Origin: an uncultured Kocuria sp.
GTDB taxonomy: Bacteria > Actinomycetota > Actinomycetes > Actinomycetales > Micrococcaceae
NCBI RefSeq assembly: GCF_947500125.1
Contig: NZ_CANMRA010000019.1
Coordinates: 1-64,000, forward strand
Direction of reading: 5' to 3'
Length of the DNA stretch: 64,000 bases
Shown here: positions 34,779 to 42,637 of the stretch, in pieces
How positions within the stretch are numbered: the stretch's first letter is position 1
How the letters are laid out: the number at the start of each line of letters is the position of its first letter
The notes under the pieces: model-generated
The model's input: the letters and a program-made list of their open reading frames with translations, nothing else
The model's database searches: none
Told to the model about the DNA's origin: nothing
Position numbers and translations under genes: made by a program

Positions 34779-35663
34779 ATGACGGAGACCCACGCGGCAA
34801 CGCGCAAGGAGAACGAGGGCACCGCGGTCGAGGCCGGGTCCAAGGCCACCGAGCGGTTCACCGCCTCGGGCAAGCTGGCGAAGCTGGACGTGCCGAAGGA
34901 GCGGGTGTCCCTGCTGGCCGGTGCCGCGATCAAGGCGATCAACGACATCGCGGTCGAGCACGAGGTCACCTACGAGGAGTACAACGCCCTGAAGGCCTGG
35001 CTGATCAAGGTCGGCACGGACGGGGAGTGGCCGCTGTTCCTGGACGTGTGGCTGGAGCACACCATCGAGGACGTCAACTCCCAGGAGCGCCCCGGAGCCG
35101 TCGGCACCATCGAGGGCCCCTACTACGTGCCCGACTCCCCGGTGCTGCCCACCCCGGCGACCCTGGAGATGCGCGAGGACGAGCCCGGCACCCCGCTGCT
35201 GTTCAAGGGCCGGTTCACCGACACCGACGGCAACCCGCTGCAGGGCGCCCAGGTGGAGATCTGGCACGCCGACGCCAACGGCTTCTACTCCCAGTACGCC
35301 CCGGAGCTACCCGAGTGGCTGTTCCGCGGCACGGTGAAGGCCGACGAGAACGGCTACTTCGAGATCAACACCAAGCGCCCGGCCCCGTACCAGATTCCCA
35401 CCGACGGGGCCTGTGGGCAGCTGATCGCCGCGGCCGGCTGGCACGCCTGGCGCCCGGCGCACATCCACATCAAGGTCTCCGCCCCCGGGTACCAGCTGGT
35501 CACCCAGCAGCTGTACTTCCCCGGCGACCCGCACAACGAGGACGACATCGCCTCGGCGGTCAAGCCCGAGCTGATGCTGGATCCCAAGCCGCGCACCGAC
35601 GGCGGCGAGGGCGAGGAGGTCGTCTACGACTACGTCCTCGCCAAGGAGGGCCAGACCAAGTAG
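34779..35663 (+). CDS. catA: Catechol 1,2-dioxygenase (intradiol)
   Basis: A 294-residue iron(III) enzyme that cleaves catechol to cis,cis-muconate. The N-terminal dimerisation helices precede GTIEGPYYVPDSP (first Tyr ligand), a second Tyr in RPAPYQIPTDG, and the His pair in RPAHIHIKVS. LFFP-type ending QLYFPGDPHNEDDIASAV is conserved. ATG 34779 has GGAG seven bases upstream; an in-frame GTG at 34767 does not. It lies apart from catB-catC and is divergent from benA, so both halves of the upper pathway can respond to the same regulators. Confidence 0.95.
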   Translation: MTETHAATRKENEGTAVEAGSKATERFTASGKLAKLDVPKERVSLLAGAAIKAINDIAVEHEVTYEEYNALKAWLIKVGTDGEWPLFLDVWLEHTIEDVNSQERPGAVGTIEGPYYVPDSPVLPTPATLEMREDEPGTPLLFKGRFTDTDGNPLQGAQVEIWHADANGFYSQYAPELPEWLFRGTVKADENGYFEINTKRPAPYQIPTDGACGQLIAAAGWHAWRPAHIHIKVSAPGYQLVTQQLYFPGDPHNEDDIASAVKPELMLDPKPRTDGGEGEEVVYDYVLAKEGQTK

Positions 35664-35700
35664 GACCCCACCCCGCGGGCGCGATGCCCGCGGTGCATCA

Positions 35701-35738
35701 GGAACGCCCCCGTCGGCCTCGGCCGGCGGGGGCGTTCC
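35701..35738 (+). terminator. catA terminator
   Basis: An 18-bp stem (GGAACGCCCCCGTCGGCC with one G-T pair against 35721-35738) and a 2-base apex, 37 bp after the catA stop. Confidence 0.8.
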
Positions 35739-35833
35739 CGTGTGCGGAGGTGCCGAGCGGCGCCCCGCCCGGGCAAATCTCCGGGGGTCGTCGCCCGGGC
35801 GGGGGCGACACGGACACAAAACGCACAGTCGGC

Positions 35834-35862
35834 TTGCTCATGCAGATCACTGGGTCTAAGGT
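35834..35862 (+). promoter_or_regulatory. Promoter of the 6C RNA
   Basis: TTGCTC (35834-35839), a 17-bp spacer and TAAGGT (35857-35862) place the transcription start near 35868-35870, exactly where the first 6C stem begins. Confidence 0.65.
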
Positions 35863-35868
35863 AAATCT

Positions 35869-36003
35869 GTCGTCGGCGATGGCCCGGAGGTGATCCCCCC
35901 ATCTGCCTCCGGATGGTTCCTGCCGACGACTGGCGTCCCATTCCCCCGATCGGGATGCCCGACAGGCCCTGCCGATCCCCCCATGCGGCAGGGCCTGTCC
36001 CCT
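35869..36003 (+). ncRNA. 6C RNA (actinobacterial small RNA)
   Basis: Two stem-loops each expose six cytosines, the defining trait of 6C RNA. Stem 1 pairs 35869-35877 (GTCGTCGGC) with 35922-35930 and, inside, CCGGAGG (35884-35890) with CCTCCGG (35906-35912); GAT/ATC closes the C6 loop at 35895-35900. Stem 2 pairs GACAGGCCCTGCCG (35961-35974) with 35986-35999 and exposes C6 at 35977-35982; it doubles as terminator. A promoter fits the 5' end. No reading frame is present. Mycobacterial 6C RNA binds G-rich mRNA segments through the C loops; targets here are unknown. It stands alone between catA and marR. Confidence 0.9.
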
Positions 36004-36030
36004 GTCCGGGGTCGCCGTGGAGCAGGCTGG

Positions 36031-36072
36031 CCCTGAGCCCCGAGCCCTGAGCCCTGAGCCCTGAGCCCTGAG
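36031..36072. repeat. Six tandem CCCTGAG heptamers
   Basis: Six copies of CCCTGAG (the second is CCCCGAG) lie between the 6C terminator and the marR stop. This looks like slippage-prone microsatellite DNA. Confidence 0.8.
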
Positions 36073-36090
36073 TGCGTCAGGACTGCGGTG

Positions 36091-36573
36091 TCAGCACAGC
36101 CCCAGTTCCTCGAGCCGGGGGACCACCTTGCCGGAGACTGAGAGCAGTGCGTCCATCTCCTCCCGGGTCAGGTGGTCGATCAGCGCCGCGCGCACCAGCT
36201 CGAGATGACCGGGGGCGGAGGCCTCGATGGCATGGCGCCCCTCCGGGGTGATCCGCACGTCGAGTCCGCGCGCGTCGCTGTCGCACGGCAGCCGCTCGAG
36301 CAGCCCGCGCCGGGCCATCCGGGAGAGCAGGTGGGACAGGCGGCTGCGCTCCCAGCCGAGGTCGTGGAGGAGGTCGCGGGAGCGGATCACGCCGGTGTCG
36401 CTCTCCGAGAGCAGCACGAGAACCTCGTACTCGGAGCCGGACAGTGCGCTGTCGCGGGAGAGCTGGCGGTCCACCGCGGTCTGCATGCCGCGGCTCAGGG
36501 CCAGGAAGCCGCGCCAGACGCGCTGCTCCTCGTCCGACAGCCAGTTGACCTCGTCGGTCTCCGGGTGGCTCAT
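36091..36573 (-). CDS. MarR-family transcriptional regulator
   Basis: A 160-residue winged-helix regulator. The helices fit MarR: LSGSEYEVLVLLSES, then RSRDLLHDLGWERSRLSHLLSRMARRGLLER (recognition helix and wing) with CDSDARGLDVRITPEG in the wing. GAGAGGA precedes ATG 36573. It has a near-consensus promoter directly upstream. Its likely ligand and targets are unknown; the divergently oriented GST gene at 37518 carries a related half-site pattern and is a candidate target. Confidence 0.88.
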   Translation of the reverse strand: MSHPETDEVNWLSDEEQRVWRGFLALSRGMQTAVDRQLSRDSALSGSEYEVLVLLSESDTGVIRSRDLLHDLGWERSRLSHLLSRMARRGLLERLPCDSDARGLDVRITPEGRHAIEASAPGHLELVRAALIDHLTREEMDALLSVSGKVVPRLEELGLC

Positions 36574-36604
36574 GCGGCAGTCCTCTCGTGGGGCGAAAGA
36601 ACCC

Positions 36605-36633
36605 AGATTAGATGACGTGTCAACAAATGTCAA
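36605..36633 (-). promoter_or_regulatory. Near-consensus promoter of the marR gene
   Basis: On the minus strand TTGACA (36628-36633), a 17-bp spacer and TAATCT (36605-36610). The spacer repeats TTGACA and contains TGACA-CGTCA, which may be the MarR operator and would make the gene autoregulated. Confidence 0.7.
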
Positions 36634-37325
36634 GCGCCCGGCGGTCCACCCTTCGGGCCGGGGTCGTCGCCGGCGTCGCGGCCGTACCGTGTCCGGCGGC
36701 GGTGGATCCACTCCGAGTCGTAGTGGTCCCCGAGCCCGGGCGCGGGCCGCCGGAGGCGTTCGGCGTAGCCGGTGGGGCGCAGCGGGGAGTCGTCGTCGTC
36801 GACCGGCGTGAAGGAGGCCATGGCCACGAGGCCGAAGCCCAGGCCCGCCGCGACCACCAGGGTCATGCCCGAGACGACCAGGACGCTGACGTACTCCTCG
36901 ACCAGGTGCGCGCGCGCGGTGCCCGCCAGCAGGGGCTGGGCCCCGAGAGCCCCGGCCAGGAGCAGGGCGCCCAGCAGCAGCAGCGCGGAAGGGATGAGCC
37001 ACAGTCTCGACCGGCTCCGCAGCGGGGGCACCGACGCGTCCCGGAGGGCCGGGTGCAGCTGGGCCTGGACGACGACGAAGCCCACGAGGCCGGGCAGGAC
37101 GAGCAGGGCTCCGGCCACCCAGCCCCACGCGGTGCCCAGGGCGGCGAGCCCGCCGCCGACCAGCAGGCCCAGCATCACGAAGGTGAAGGAGAGTCCGCGC
37201 GCCATCCGCCGGGCGGCCCGCGGTGAGGCCGCGGGCCCGCGCGCCGCCCGAGGTCCGGATCGGGGCGGGACGTGCTGCGGGGGAAGGCGCTGCCCGTACT
37301 CGGGCTCGTTGCCGTGGGTGCTCAT
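36630..37325 (-). CDS. Four-helix membrane protein of unknown function
   Basis: A 231-residue protein. A Pro/Arg-rich cytoplasmic N-terminus (1-40) is followed by four transmembrane helices near residues 43-60, 65-85, 110-128 and 145-170, and a charged C-terminal tail with Asp-rich VDDDDSPLRP and a basic WIHRRRTRYGRD segment. I do not recognise a family. The ATG at 37325 starts the conserved-looking region. Its stop overlaps the marR promoter -35, so transcription through it reaches marR. Confidence 0.65.
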   Translation of the reverse strand: MSTHGNEPEYGQRLPPQHVPPRSGPRAARGPAASPRAARRMARGLSFTFVMLGLLVGGGLAALGTAWGWVAGALLVLPGLVGFVVVQAQLHPALRDASVPPLRSRSRLWLIPSALLLLGALLLAGALGAQPLLAGTARAHLVEEYVSVLVVSGMTLVVAAGLGFGLVAMASFTPVDDDDSPLRPTGYAERLRRPAPGLGDHYDSEWIHRRRTRYGRDAGDDPGPKGGPPGA

Positions 37326-37414
37326 GGGCGGACTGTTCCGTGGTGGGAGGGTGCTGGACGCCTCCACTGTAGACCTCGCCCCCGACGCGACCTCCCCTGG
37401 CGCCCCTGCTGTGA

Positions 37415-37429
37415 TTGACATATCATCAA
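37415..37429. promoter_or_regulatory. TTGA-N7-TCAA dyad upstream of the GST gene
   Basis: TTGACATATCATCAA lies 90 bp upstream of the GST start. It resembles the TTGACA motifs in the marR promoter and can serve as a -35 or a MarR-type operator. Confidence 0.4.
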
Positions 37430-37517
37430 AAACGAGGGGCGGGAGGTGCGGCCGTCCCGCCGCCGACCGCCGTCCCGGCCGGTGGCGCCCCGACCAGCAG
37501 CACCGCGAGGAGCCACC

Positions 37518-38594
37518 ATGTCACAGCGCAGCACCCAGCGGTCCGAGCACAGCACCGCCGGAGCCTACGTGCACCCCGGCAAGGAGTTCACCCGGGACAC
37601 CGCCTACATCGAGGACCGGATCGTCCGCGACCCGGCGAGTGCCGTCGTCCCCGAGGGGGCCCAGGCCTGGCCCGTCGAGGCCGGCCGCTACCGCCTCGTC
37701 GCCGCACGGGCCTGCCCCTGGGCCAACCGGACCCTCGTCGTGCGACGGCTGCTGGGGCTCGAGGACGTCCTGTCGGTGGGGCTGCCCGGTCCCGTCCACG
37801 ACGTGCGCTCGTGGACGTTCGACCTCGACCCGGACGGCAGGGACCCGGTGCTGGGCATCGAGCGGCTCCAGGAGGCGTACTTCGCCCGCCACCCCGACTA
37901 CCCGCGGGGGATCACCGTGCCGGCGGTGGTGGAGATCGAGAGCGGCAAGGTCGTGACCAACGACTTCCCCCGGATCACGGAGGACCTCGCCAAAGAGTGG
38001 GGCGCGTTCCACCGCGAGGGCGCCCCCGACCTCTGGCCGGCCGATCTCGAGGACGAGATGCGCGAGGTCATGCAGCGCGTCTACACCGAGGTCAACAACG
38101 GGGTCTACCGGTGCGGCTTCGCCGGCTCGCAGCAGGCCCACGAGAAGGCCTACGCGCGGCTGTGGGCCGCCATGGACTGGCTCGAGGACCGCCTCGCGAC
38201 CCGCCGCTACCTCATGGGCGAGCACATCACCGAGGCGGACGTGCGGCTGTTCACCACCCTGGTGCGCTTCGACCCGGTCTACCACTCGCACTTCAAGTGC
38301 TCGCGCAACAAGCTCACCGAGATGCCCCACCTGTGGGGCTACGCCCGGGACCTCTTCCAGACCCCCGGGTTCGGCGACACCGTGGACTTCGAGCAGATCA
38401 AGCAGCACTACTTCGTGGTCCACGAGGACATCAACCCGTCCCAGATCGTTCCCGTGGGCCCCGACCTGGACAACTGGGTGTCCGCGCACGGCCGGGAGGC
38501 CCTCGGCGGTTCGCCCTTCGGGGCGGGGACCGCACCGGGACCCGTCCGGCCGGAGGAGCGGGTTGACCGACGTCACACGCCACTGACCGTCTGA
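37518..38594 (+). CDS. ECM4/YqjG-type glutathione S-transferase family protein
   Basis: A 358-residue omega/Xi-class GST-like protein. The thioredoxin-fold active site is ARACPWANRTL (catalytic Cys), as in S-glutathionyl-hydroquinone reductases, followed by VPAVVEIESGKVVTNDFPRI and an all-helical C-terminal domain ending LFQTPGFGDTVDFEQIKQHYF and INPSQIVPVGP, all hallmarks of ECM4/YqjG. Most actinobacteria use mycothiol, not glutathione, so the thiol partner is probably different. It might reduce (hydro)quinone-thiol adducts formed during aromatic catabolism. GAGGAG precedes the ATG. Confidence 0.85.
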   Translation: MSQRSTQRSEHSTAGAYVHPGKEFTRDTAYIEDRIVRDPASAVVPEGAQAWPVEAGRYRLVAARACPWANRTLVVRRLLGLEDVLSVGLPGPVHDVRSWTFDLDPDGRDPVLGIERLQEAYFARHPDYPRGITVPAVVEIESGKVVTNDFPRITEDLAKEWGAFHREGAPDLWPADLEDEMREVMQRVYTEVNNGVYRCGFAGSQQAHEKAYARLWAAMDWLEDRLATRRYLMGEHITEADVRLFTTLVRFDPVYHSHFKCSRNKLTEMPHLWGYARDLFQTPGFGDTVDFEQIKQHYFVVHEDINPSQIVPVGPDLDNWVSAHGREALGGSPFGAGTAPGPVRPEERVDRRHTPLTV

Positions 38595-38717
38595 GCGTTC
38601 CGCAGGGTCGGCGCGCCGCCTAGACTGGACAGCTCCTACGGCCCGGGCCCGTCCGCGGGGACGGGCGTCCCAGGGGCCTCCCGTCCCCGCCGCTCCCTTC
38701 TCGGAAAGGACCCCTCC

Positions 38718-39563
38718 GTGGCCCCCTACCGCAACCAGCGCGCCGCCGCGCTGCCCGCCCGCCCGTCCCGCTCGTGGCTGCTCACGTCGGCCGCCGACCC
38801 CTCCGTCTTCCCGGCGGCGCTCGCGTCCGAGGCGGACTCCGTGGTGTTCGACATCGAGGACGCCATCCCCGCCGAGGGCAAGGACCAGGCCCGCCAGAAC
38901 GTCGTGGAGGCCTTCGAGGCCGGTGCGAGCGCCTGGGTGCGGATCAACGACATCACCACCCCGTACTGGGAGCAGGACCTCGCCGCCCTCAGCAGGGTCG
39001 GCCACCTGCGCGGGATCATGCTGGCCAAGACGGAGCACCCCGACCACATCACCAAGACGGCCATGATGGCCCCGGCCGGCACGCCGGTCGTGGCGCTCAT
39101 CGAGTCGGCCGTGGGGATCATGAACGCCAACGACATCGCCCGCGCGCCCGGGGTGTTCCGGCTCGCCTTCGGGGTCGGCGACTTCCGCCGGGACACCGGT
39201 GTCAGCGCCGACCCCATGGCGCTGGCGTTCGCGCGCTCGAGCCTCGTCGTGGCCTCCCGGGTGGGGGAGCTGCCCGGTCCCATCGACGGGCCGACCCTGG
39301 GCGCCTCGGAGGAGGGGCTCGCCGAGGCGTGCGCCGTGACGCAGTCCATGGGCATGACGGGCAAGCTCTGCCTGGACCCGCAGCAGACGGACGGGATCAA
39401 CCGCAACCTCGCCCCGAGCGATCAGGAGATCACCTGGGCGCGCGAGCTCATCACGCAGCACGACTCCGGGCACGTCGTGGGCGACGGCAGCTACCTCCCG
39501 CGCCTGGCCCGGGCCCGCAAGGTGTCCGAGCTCGCGCAGACCTACGGGCTCTGGAACCGCTGA
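38718..39563 (+). CDS. CoA-ester lyase (CitE/HpcH-aldolase family)
   Basis: A 281-residue TIM-barrel enzyme of the HpcH/HpaI-CitE superfamily. Metal and substrate motifs are SVVFDIEDAIPAEGKDQAR near residue 42-60, WVRIN, GIMLAKTE, ALIESAVGIMNAN and FGVGDFRRD; the C-terminal GKLCLDPQQ loop is typical of stand-alone CitE proteins. Related enzymes cleave or hydrolyse (3S)-malyl- or citramalyl-CoA. No citrate lyase subunits are present. The start is GTG with GAAAGGA upstream. A TAGACT -10-like box lies near 38621. Substrate not assigned. Confidence 0.85.
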   Translation: MAPYRNQRAAALPARPSRSWLLTSAADPSVFPAALASEADSVVFDIEDAIPAEGKDQARQNVVEAFEAGASAWVRINDITTPYWEQDLAALSRVGHLRGIMLAKTEHPDHITKTAMMAPAGTPVVALIESAVGIMNANDIARAPGVFRLAFGVGDFRRDTGVSADPMALAFARSSLVVASRVGELPGPIDGPTLGASEEGLAEACAVTQSMGMTGKLCLDPQQTDGINRNLAPSDQEITWARELITQHDSGHVVGDGSYLPRLARARKVSELAQTYGLWNR

Positions 39564-39581
39564 GCGCCCCGGGCGCTCCCC

Positions 39582-40298
39582 TCAGCCCAGCCAGCGGGTC
39601 ATGAGCTCCCGGAAGACGGGGTCCGTCAGCGCCGCCGCCCGGTGGTGCGCGGGCACGGGGTCCCCGTCCGGGACCGACGGCACGGCCACGACCACGAGTC
39701 CCGCCGCCACGGCCGAGGTCGCGCCCACCACGGAGTCCTCCACCGCCAGCGCCTGGCCCGGGGCGAAGCCCAGCCGCCGCACGGCCTCGGCGTAGATGTC
39801 CGGGGCCGGCTTGCCGCGGGGCACGTCCTCGGAGGAGACCCACGTGCTCAGGTGGGGGGCGAAGCCGGCCTCCTCCAGCTTCACGCCGAGGATCGTGCTC
39901 GTGGAGTTGCTGGCCACGGCCACGGGCAGCCGCTCGGCGAACGCGCGCACGGTCTCGAGCGCTCCCGGCAGGGGGACGATGTGACCGGTCAGCGTCTGCT
40001 CCTCGGTGCGCAGCACATCGGCGTGGACCGCGGCCCGGTCGGCCTGCGCGGCCTCGGCGATCGCCGTGGCGACGTCCGCCGCGGACCAGCCCATCATCCG
40101 GCGCTCCATGGCCTCGGTGAACTCGAGCCCGTGGCGCTCGCAGACGAGGCGCTGGACCCGGGCCCAGTTCGCCTCCGTGTCCATGAGGATGCCGTCGCAG
40201 TCGAACACCACGCACGCCGGGGCCCATCCGGGGGCGGGCGCCGGCAGCTCGGAGGAGGGCGTGGGCAGCGACGGCGTGGGGGCGGGGAAAGACGTCAT
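39582..40298 (-). CDS. HAD-superfamily phosphatase (beta-phosphoglucomutase-like)
   Basis: A 238-residue subfamily-IA HAD hydrolase. Motif I is [10 protein letters not shown] (nucleophile Asp), motif II VASNST, motif III lysine in GKPAPDIY and motif [10 protein letters not shown]. The helical cap lies between motifs I and II. Such enzymes dephosphorylate small sugar or nucleotide phosphates; the substrate cannot be told. The ATG at 40298 was chosen; the first 30 residues are Pro/Ser-rich and variable. Convergent with the lyase gene, with only 18 bp between stops. Confidence 0.82.
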   Translation of the reverse strand: MTSFPAPTPSLPTPSSELPAPAPGWAPACVVFDCDGILMDTEANWARVQRLVCERHGLEFTEAMERRMMGWSAADVATAIAEAAQADRAAVHADVLRTEEQTLTGHIVPLPGALETVRAFAERLPVAVASNSTSTILGVKLEEAGFAPHLSTWVSSEDVPRGKPAPDIYAEAVRRLGFAPGQALAVEDSVVGATSAVAAGLVVVAVPSVPDGDPVPAHHRAAALTDPVFRELMTRWLG

Positions 40299-40432
40299 GC
40301 TCCCATGGTGCCCCACCGGACCCCGGCCGCGGCGGGGGTGTGAGCAGGGCAACGCCCGGAATAAGCCGTCCGTCCCGGGGTGTTGCCGCCACCGAACCCC
40401 TTCGTGCCATCCCCGACGGAAGAAGCCCGCCC

Positions 40433-41425
40433 TTGCCCACCACCTCCCGCGTCCCGCTGTCCGCCCTCGACCTCGTGCCCCTGTCGGAGGGCCGCTCCAC
40501 GGCGGACGCCCTCCGCGAGGCGGTGGACCTCGCCCGCCGGCTCGACGCGTCCGGCTACCGTCGCCTGTGGTACGCCGAGCACCACAACACGGAGGCCTTC
40601 GCGTCCTCCGCCACCGCGGTGCTCATCGGTCAGGCCCTCGCCGCCACGGAGCGCCTCCGCGTGGGCTCCGGCGGGATCATGCTGCCCAACCACGTGCCGC
40701 TGACCGTGGCCGAGGCCTTCGGCACGCTCGCCAACCTCTATCCCGGCCGCGTGGAGCTGGGCCTGGGCCGGGCCCCGGGCACCGACATGCGCACCGCCCT
40801 CGAGCTGCGGCGCGGCCACGCCGGTCACGACACCTTCGAGGCCGACGTGCGCCGTCTGGTGCGTCTGTTCGGCGGCCAGGAGCAGGAGGTCGTCCGGGCG
40901 CCCGTGGCCCGGGGGACGGACGTTCCCCTGTGGATCCTCGGCTCCTCGACCGGTGGCGCGGAGGTCGCCGCCCGGCTCGGTCTGCCCTACGCGTTCGCCT
41001 CCCACTTCGCCCCGGCCATGATCATGGACGCCATCGCCCTGTACCGGCAGCGCTTCGACGCGCACGCCCCGACCGCCACGGTCGAGCGCCCGCACGTGAT
41101 GGTCGCGGCGAACGTCCTCGCCGCCGACACCGACGAGGAGGCGCGGCGCCAGTTCACCACCCACCAGCTGCTGGTGCGCGGGATCGCGCGCAACGACCGA
41201 CGCCCGCTCCAGCCCCCGGTCGAGCGCGTCGAGCTCACCGCGGCGGAGGCGGGCATGGTGGAGGAGCACCTCGCCGTCTCGGCGGTCGGCACGCCCGAAC
41301 GGGTGGTCGCCGACCTCGAGCAGATCGTCGAGCTCACCCGGGCCGACGAGCTGATGCTCAACAGCTACGCCCACGACCCCGAGGTGCGCGCCCGGTCCTA
41401 CGAGCTCGTCGCCCACGCCTGGTGA
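40433..41425 (+). CDS. LLM-class flavin-dependent oxidoreductase
   Basis: A 330-residue luciferase-like TIM-barrel protein of the single-component-like YhbW/MsnO8 type. It starts with [14 protein letters not shown], then [31 protein letters not shown] and [11 protein letters not shown], all diagnostic. It probably uses F420 or [12 protein letters not shown] does not decide. The best start is TTG at 40433, eight codons before the conserved LSALDL; the ATG at 40340 in the same frame adds non-conserved residues. An alcohol dehydrogenase gene follows after 107 bp that contain a 15-bp direct repeat. Confidence 0.82.
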   Translation: MPTTSRVPLSALDLVPLSEGRSTADALREAVDLARRLDASGYRRLWYAEHHNTEAFASSATAVLIGQALAATERLRVGSGGIMLPNHVPLTVAEAFGTLANLYPGRVELGLGRAPGTDMRTALELRRGHAGHDTFEADVRRLVRLFGGQEQEVVRAPVARGTDVPLWILGSSTGGAEVAARLGLPYAFASHFAPAMIMDAIALYRQRFDAHAPTATVERPHVMVAANVLAADTDEEARRQFTTHQLLVRGIARNDRRPLQPPVERVELTAAEAGMVEEHLAVSAVGTPERVVADLEQIVELTRADELMLNSYAHDPEVRARSYELVAHAW

Positions 41426-41458
41426 GCGCACCGGCCCGGCGCCGCCCGTCCCGACCCC

Positions 41459-41490
41459 CCGACCTCCGACCGCACGACCTCCGACCGCAC
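41459..41490. repeat. 15-bp direct repeat before the alcohol dehydrogenase
   Basis: CGACCTCCGACCGCA occurs twice in tandem followed by a CGACCTGCACC remnant. No function apparent. Confidence 0.5.
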
Positions 41491-41532
41491 GACCTGCACC
41501 CCGAGATCTCCGCACCACGACAGGAGCACCGC

Positions 41533-42579
41533 ATGACCACCGTCCCCGCCCTCGAGGCCGCCTCCGCCGACTCCGGCTTCCACCGCACCACGATCGAGCG
41601 CCGCCCGGTGGGCCCGGGCGACGTCGAGATCGACATCCACTTCGCCGGCATCTGCCACTCCGACATCCACACCGCGCGCGACGAGTGGGGCGGCACGCAC
41701 TTCCCGGTCACCCCGGGGCACGAGATCGTCGGCCGCGTCAGCGCCGTGGGGGAGGCCGTGACCGGCTTCGCACCCGGCGACACGGTGGGCGTCGGCTGCT
41801 TCGTCGACTCCTGCGGCCGGTGCGAGCAGTGCGCCGACGGCCAGGAGCAGTTCTGCACCGAGGGCGTGACGGCCACCTACAACACGCCCCAGGCCGACGG
41901 CACGGTGACCAGGGGCGGCTACAGCGGCGCGATCGTGGTCGACGAGCGCTTCGTGCTGCGCGTCCCCGAGGCCCTGGATCCCGCCAGGGCAGCCCCGCTG
42001 CTGTGCGCCGGGATCACCACCTACGCGCCGTTCAGGCGCTGGGGCGCAGGGCCCGGCCGGCGGGTCGCCGTCCTGGGCATGGGCGGGCTCGGCCACGTCG
42101 CCGTGAAGATCGCCGCGGCCATGGGCGCCGAGGTCACCGTGCTGAGCCAGAGTCTGTCGAAGCAGGAGGACGGCCTGGCGTTCGGCGCGAGCGACTACTG
42201 GGCCACGAAGGACCCCGAGACCTTCGAGCGCAACAAGGGCCGCTTCGACCTGATCCTCAACACCGTCTCCGCGGACCTGCCCGTCGAGAAGTACCTCTCC
42301 CTGCTGCGGGTCGACGGCGTGCTGTGCTCCGTGGGGCTCCCCACCGAGCCGTACAGCGTCCGCCCGGGCGCCCTGATCGGTCCGCAGCGCGTGCTCACGG
42401 GCTCGATGGTCGGGGGGATCCCGCAGACCCAGGAGATGCTCGACTTCTGCGCGGAGCACGGCGTGGAGTCCGAGATCGAGCTGATCGGCGCCGAGGACGT
42501 CGAGGCCGCCTACGACCGGGTGGTCGCCTCGGACGTGCGGTACCGCTTCGTCATCGACGTCGCCCGCACCCTGGCGTAG
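41533..42579 (+). CDS. Zinc-dependent NAD(P) alcohol dehydrogenase (YahK/CAD-like)
   Basis: A 348-residue medium-chain dehydrogenase. Catalytic zinc ligands are in GICHSDIH (Cys), TPGHEIVG (His/Glu) and later Cys in LLCAGITTY. Four structural-zinc Cys lie in CGRCEQCADGQEQFC. The nucleotide fold is VLGMGGLGHVAVKIA. YNTPQADGTVTRGGYS is typical of aldehyde-reducing YahK and cinnamyl-alcohol-dehydrogenase-like enzymes. It likely reduces broad aldehydes with NADPH. CAGGAG precedes the ATG. Confidence 0.9.
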   Translation: MTTVPALEAASADSGFHRTTIERRPVGPGDVEIDIHFAGICHSDIHTARDEWGGTHFPVTPGHEIVGRVSAVGEAVTGFAPGDTVGVGCFVDSCGRCEQCADGQEQFCTEGVTATYNTPQADGTVTRGGYSGAIVVDERFVLRVPEALDPARAAPLLCAGITTYAPFRRWGAGPGRRVAVLGMGGLGHVAVKIAAAMGAEVTVLSQSLSKQEDGLAFGASDYWATKDPETFERNKGRFDLILNTVSADLPVEKYLSLLRVDGVLCSVGLPTEPYSVRPGALIGPQRVLTGSMVGGIPQTQEMLDFCAEHGVESEIELIGAEDVEAAYDRVVASDVRYRFVIDVARTLA

Positions 42580-42624
42580 CCGCGCGGACCGTCAGCAGCC
42601 TGCGGCTCCGGCCGTGCTGATGGA

Positions 42625-42630
42625 TAGAGT
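42625..42630 (+). promoter_or_regulatory. -10 box of a leaderless promoter (malQ)
   Basis: TAGAGT followed by seven bases and ATG 42638; the gap has no ribosome-binding site. Confidence 0.5.
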
Positions 42631-42637
42631 GGGGTCC

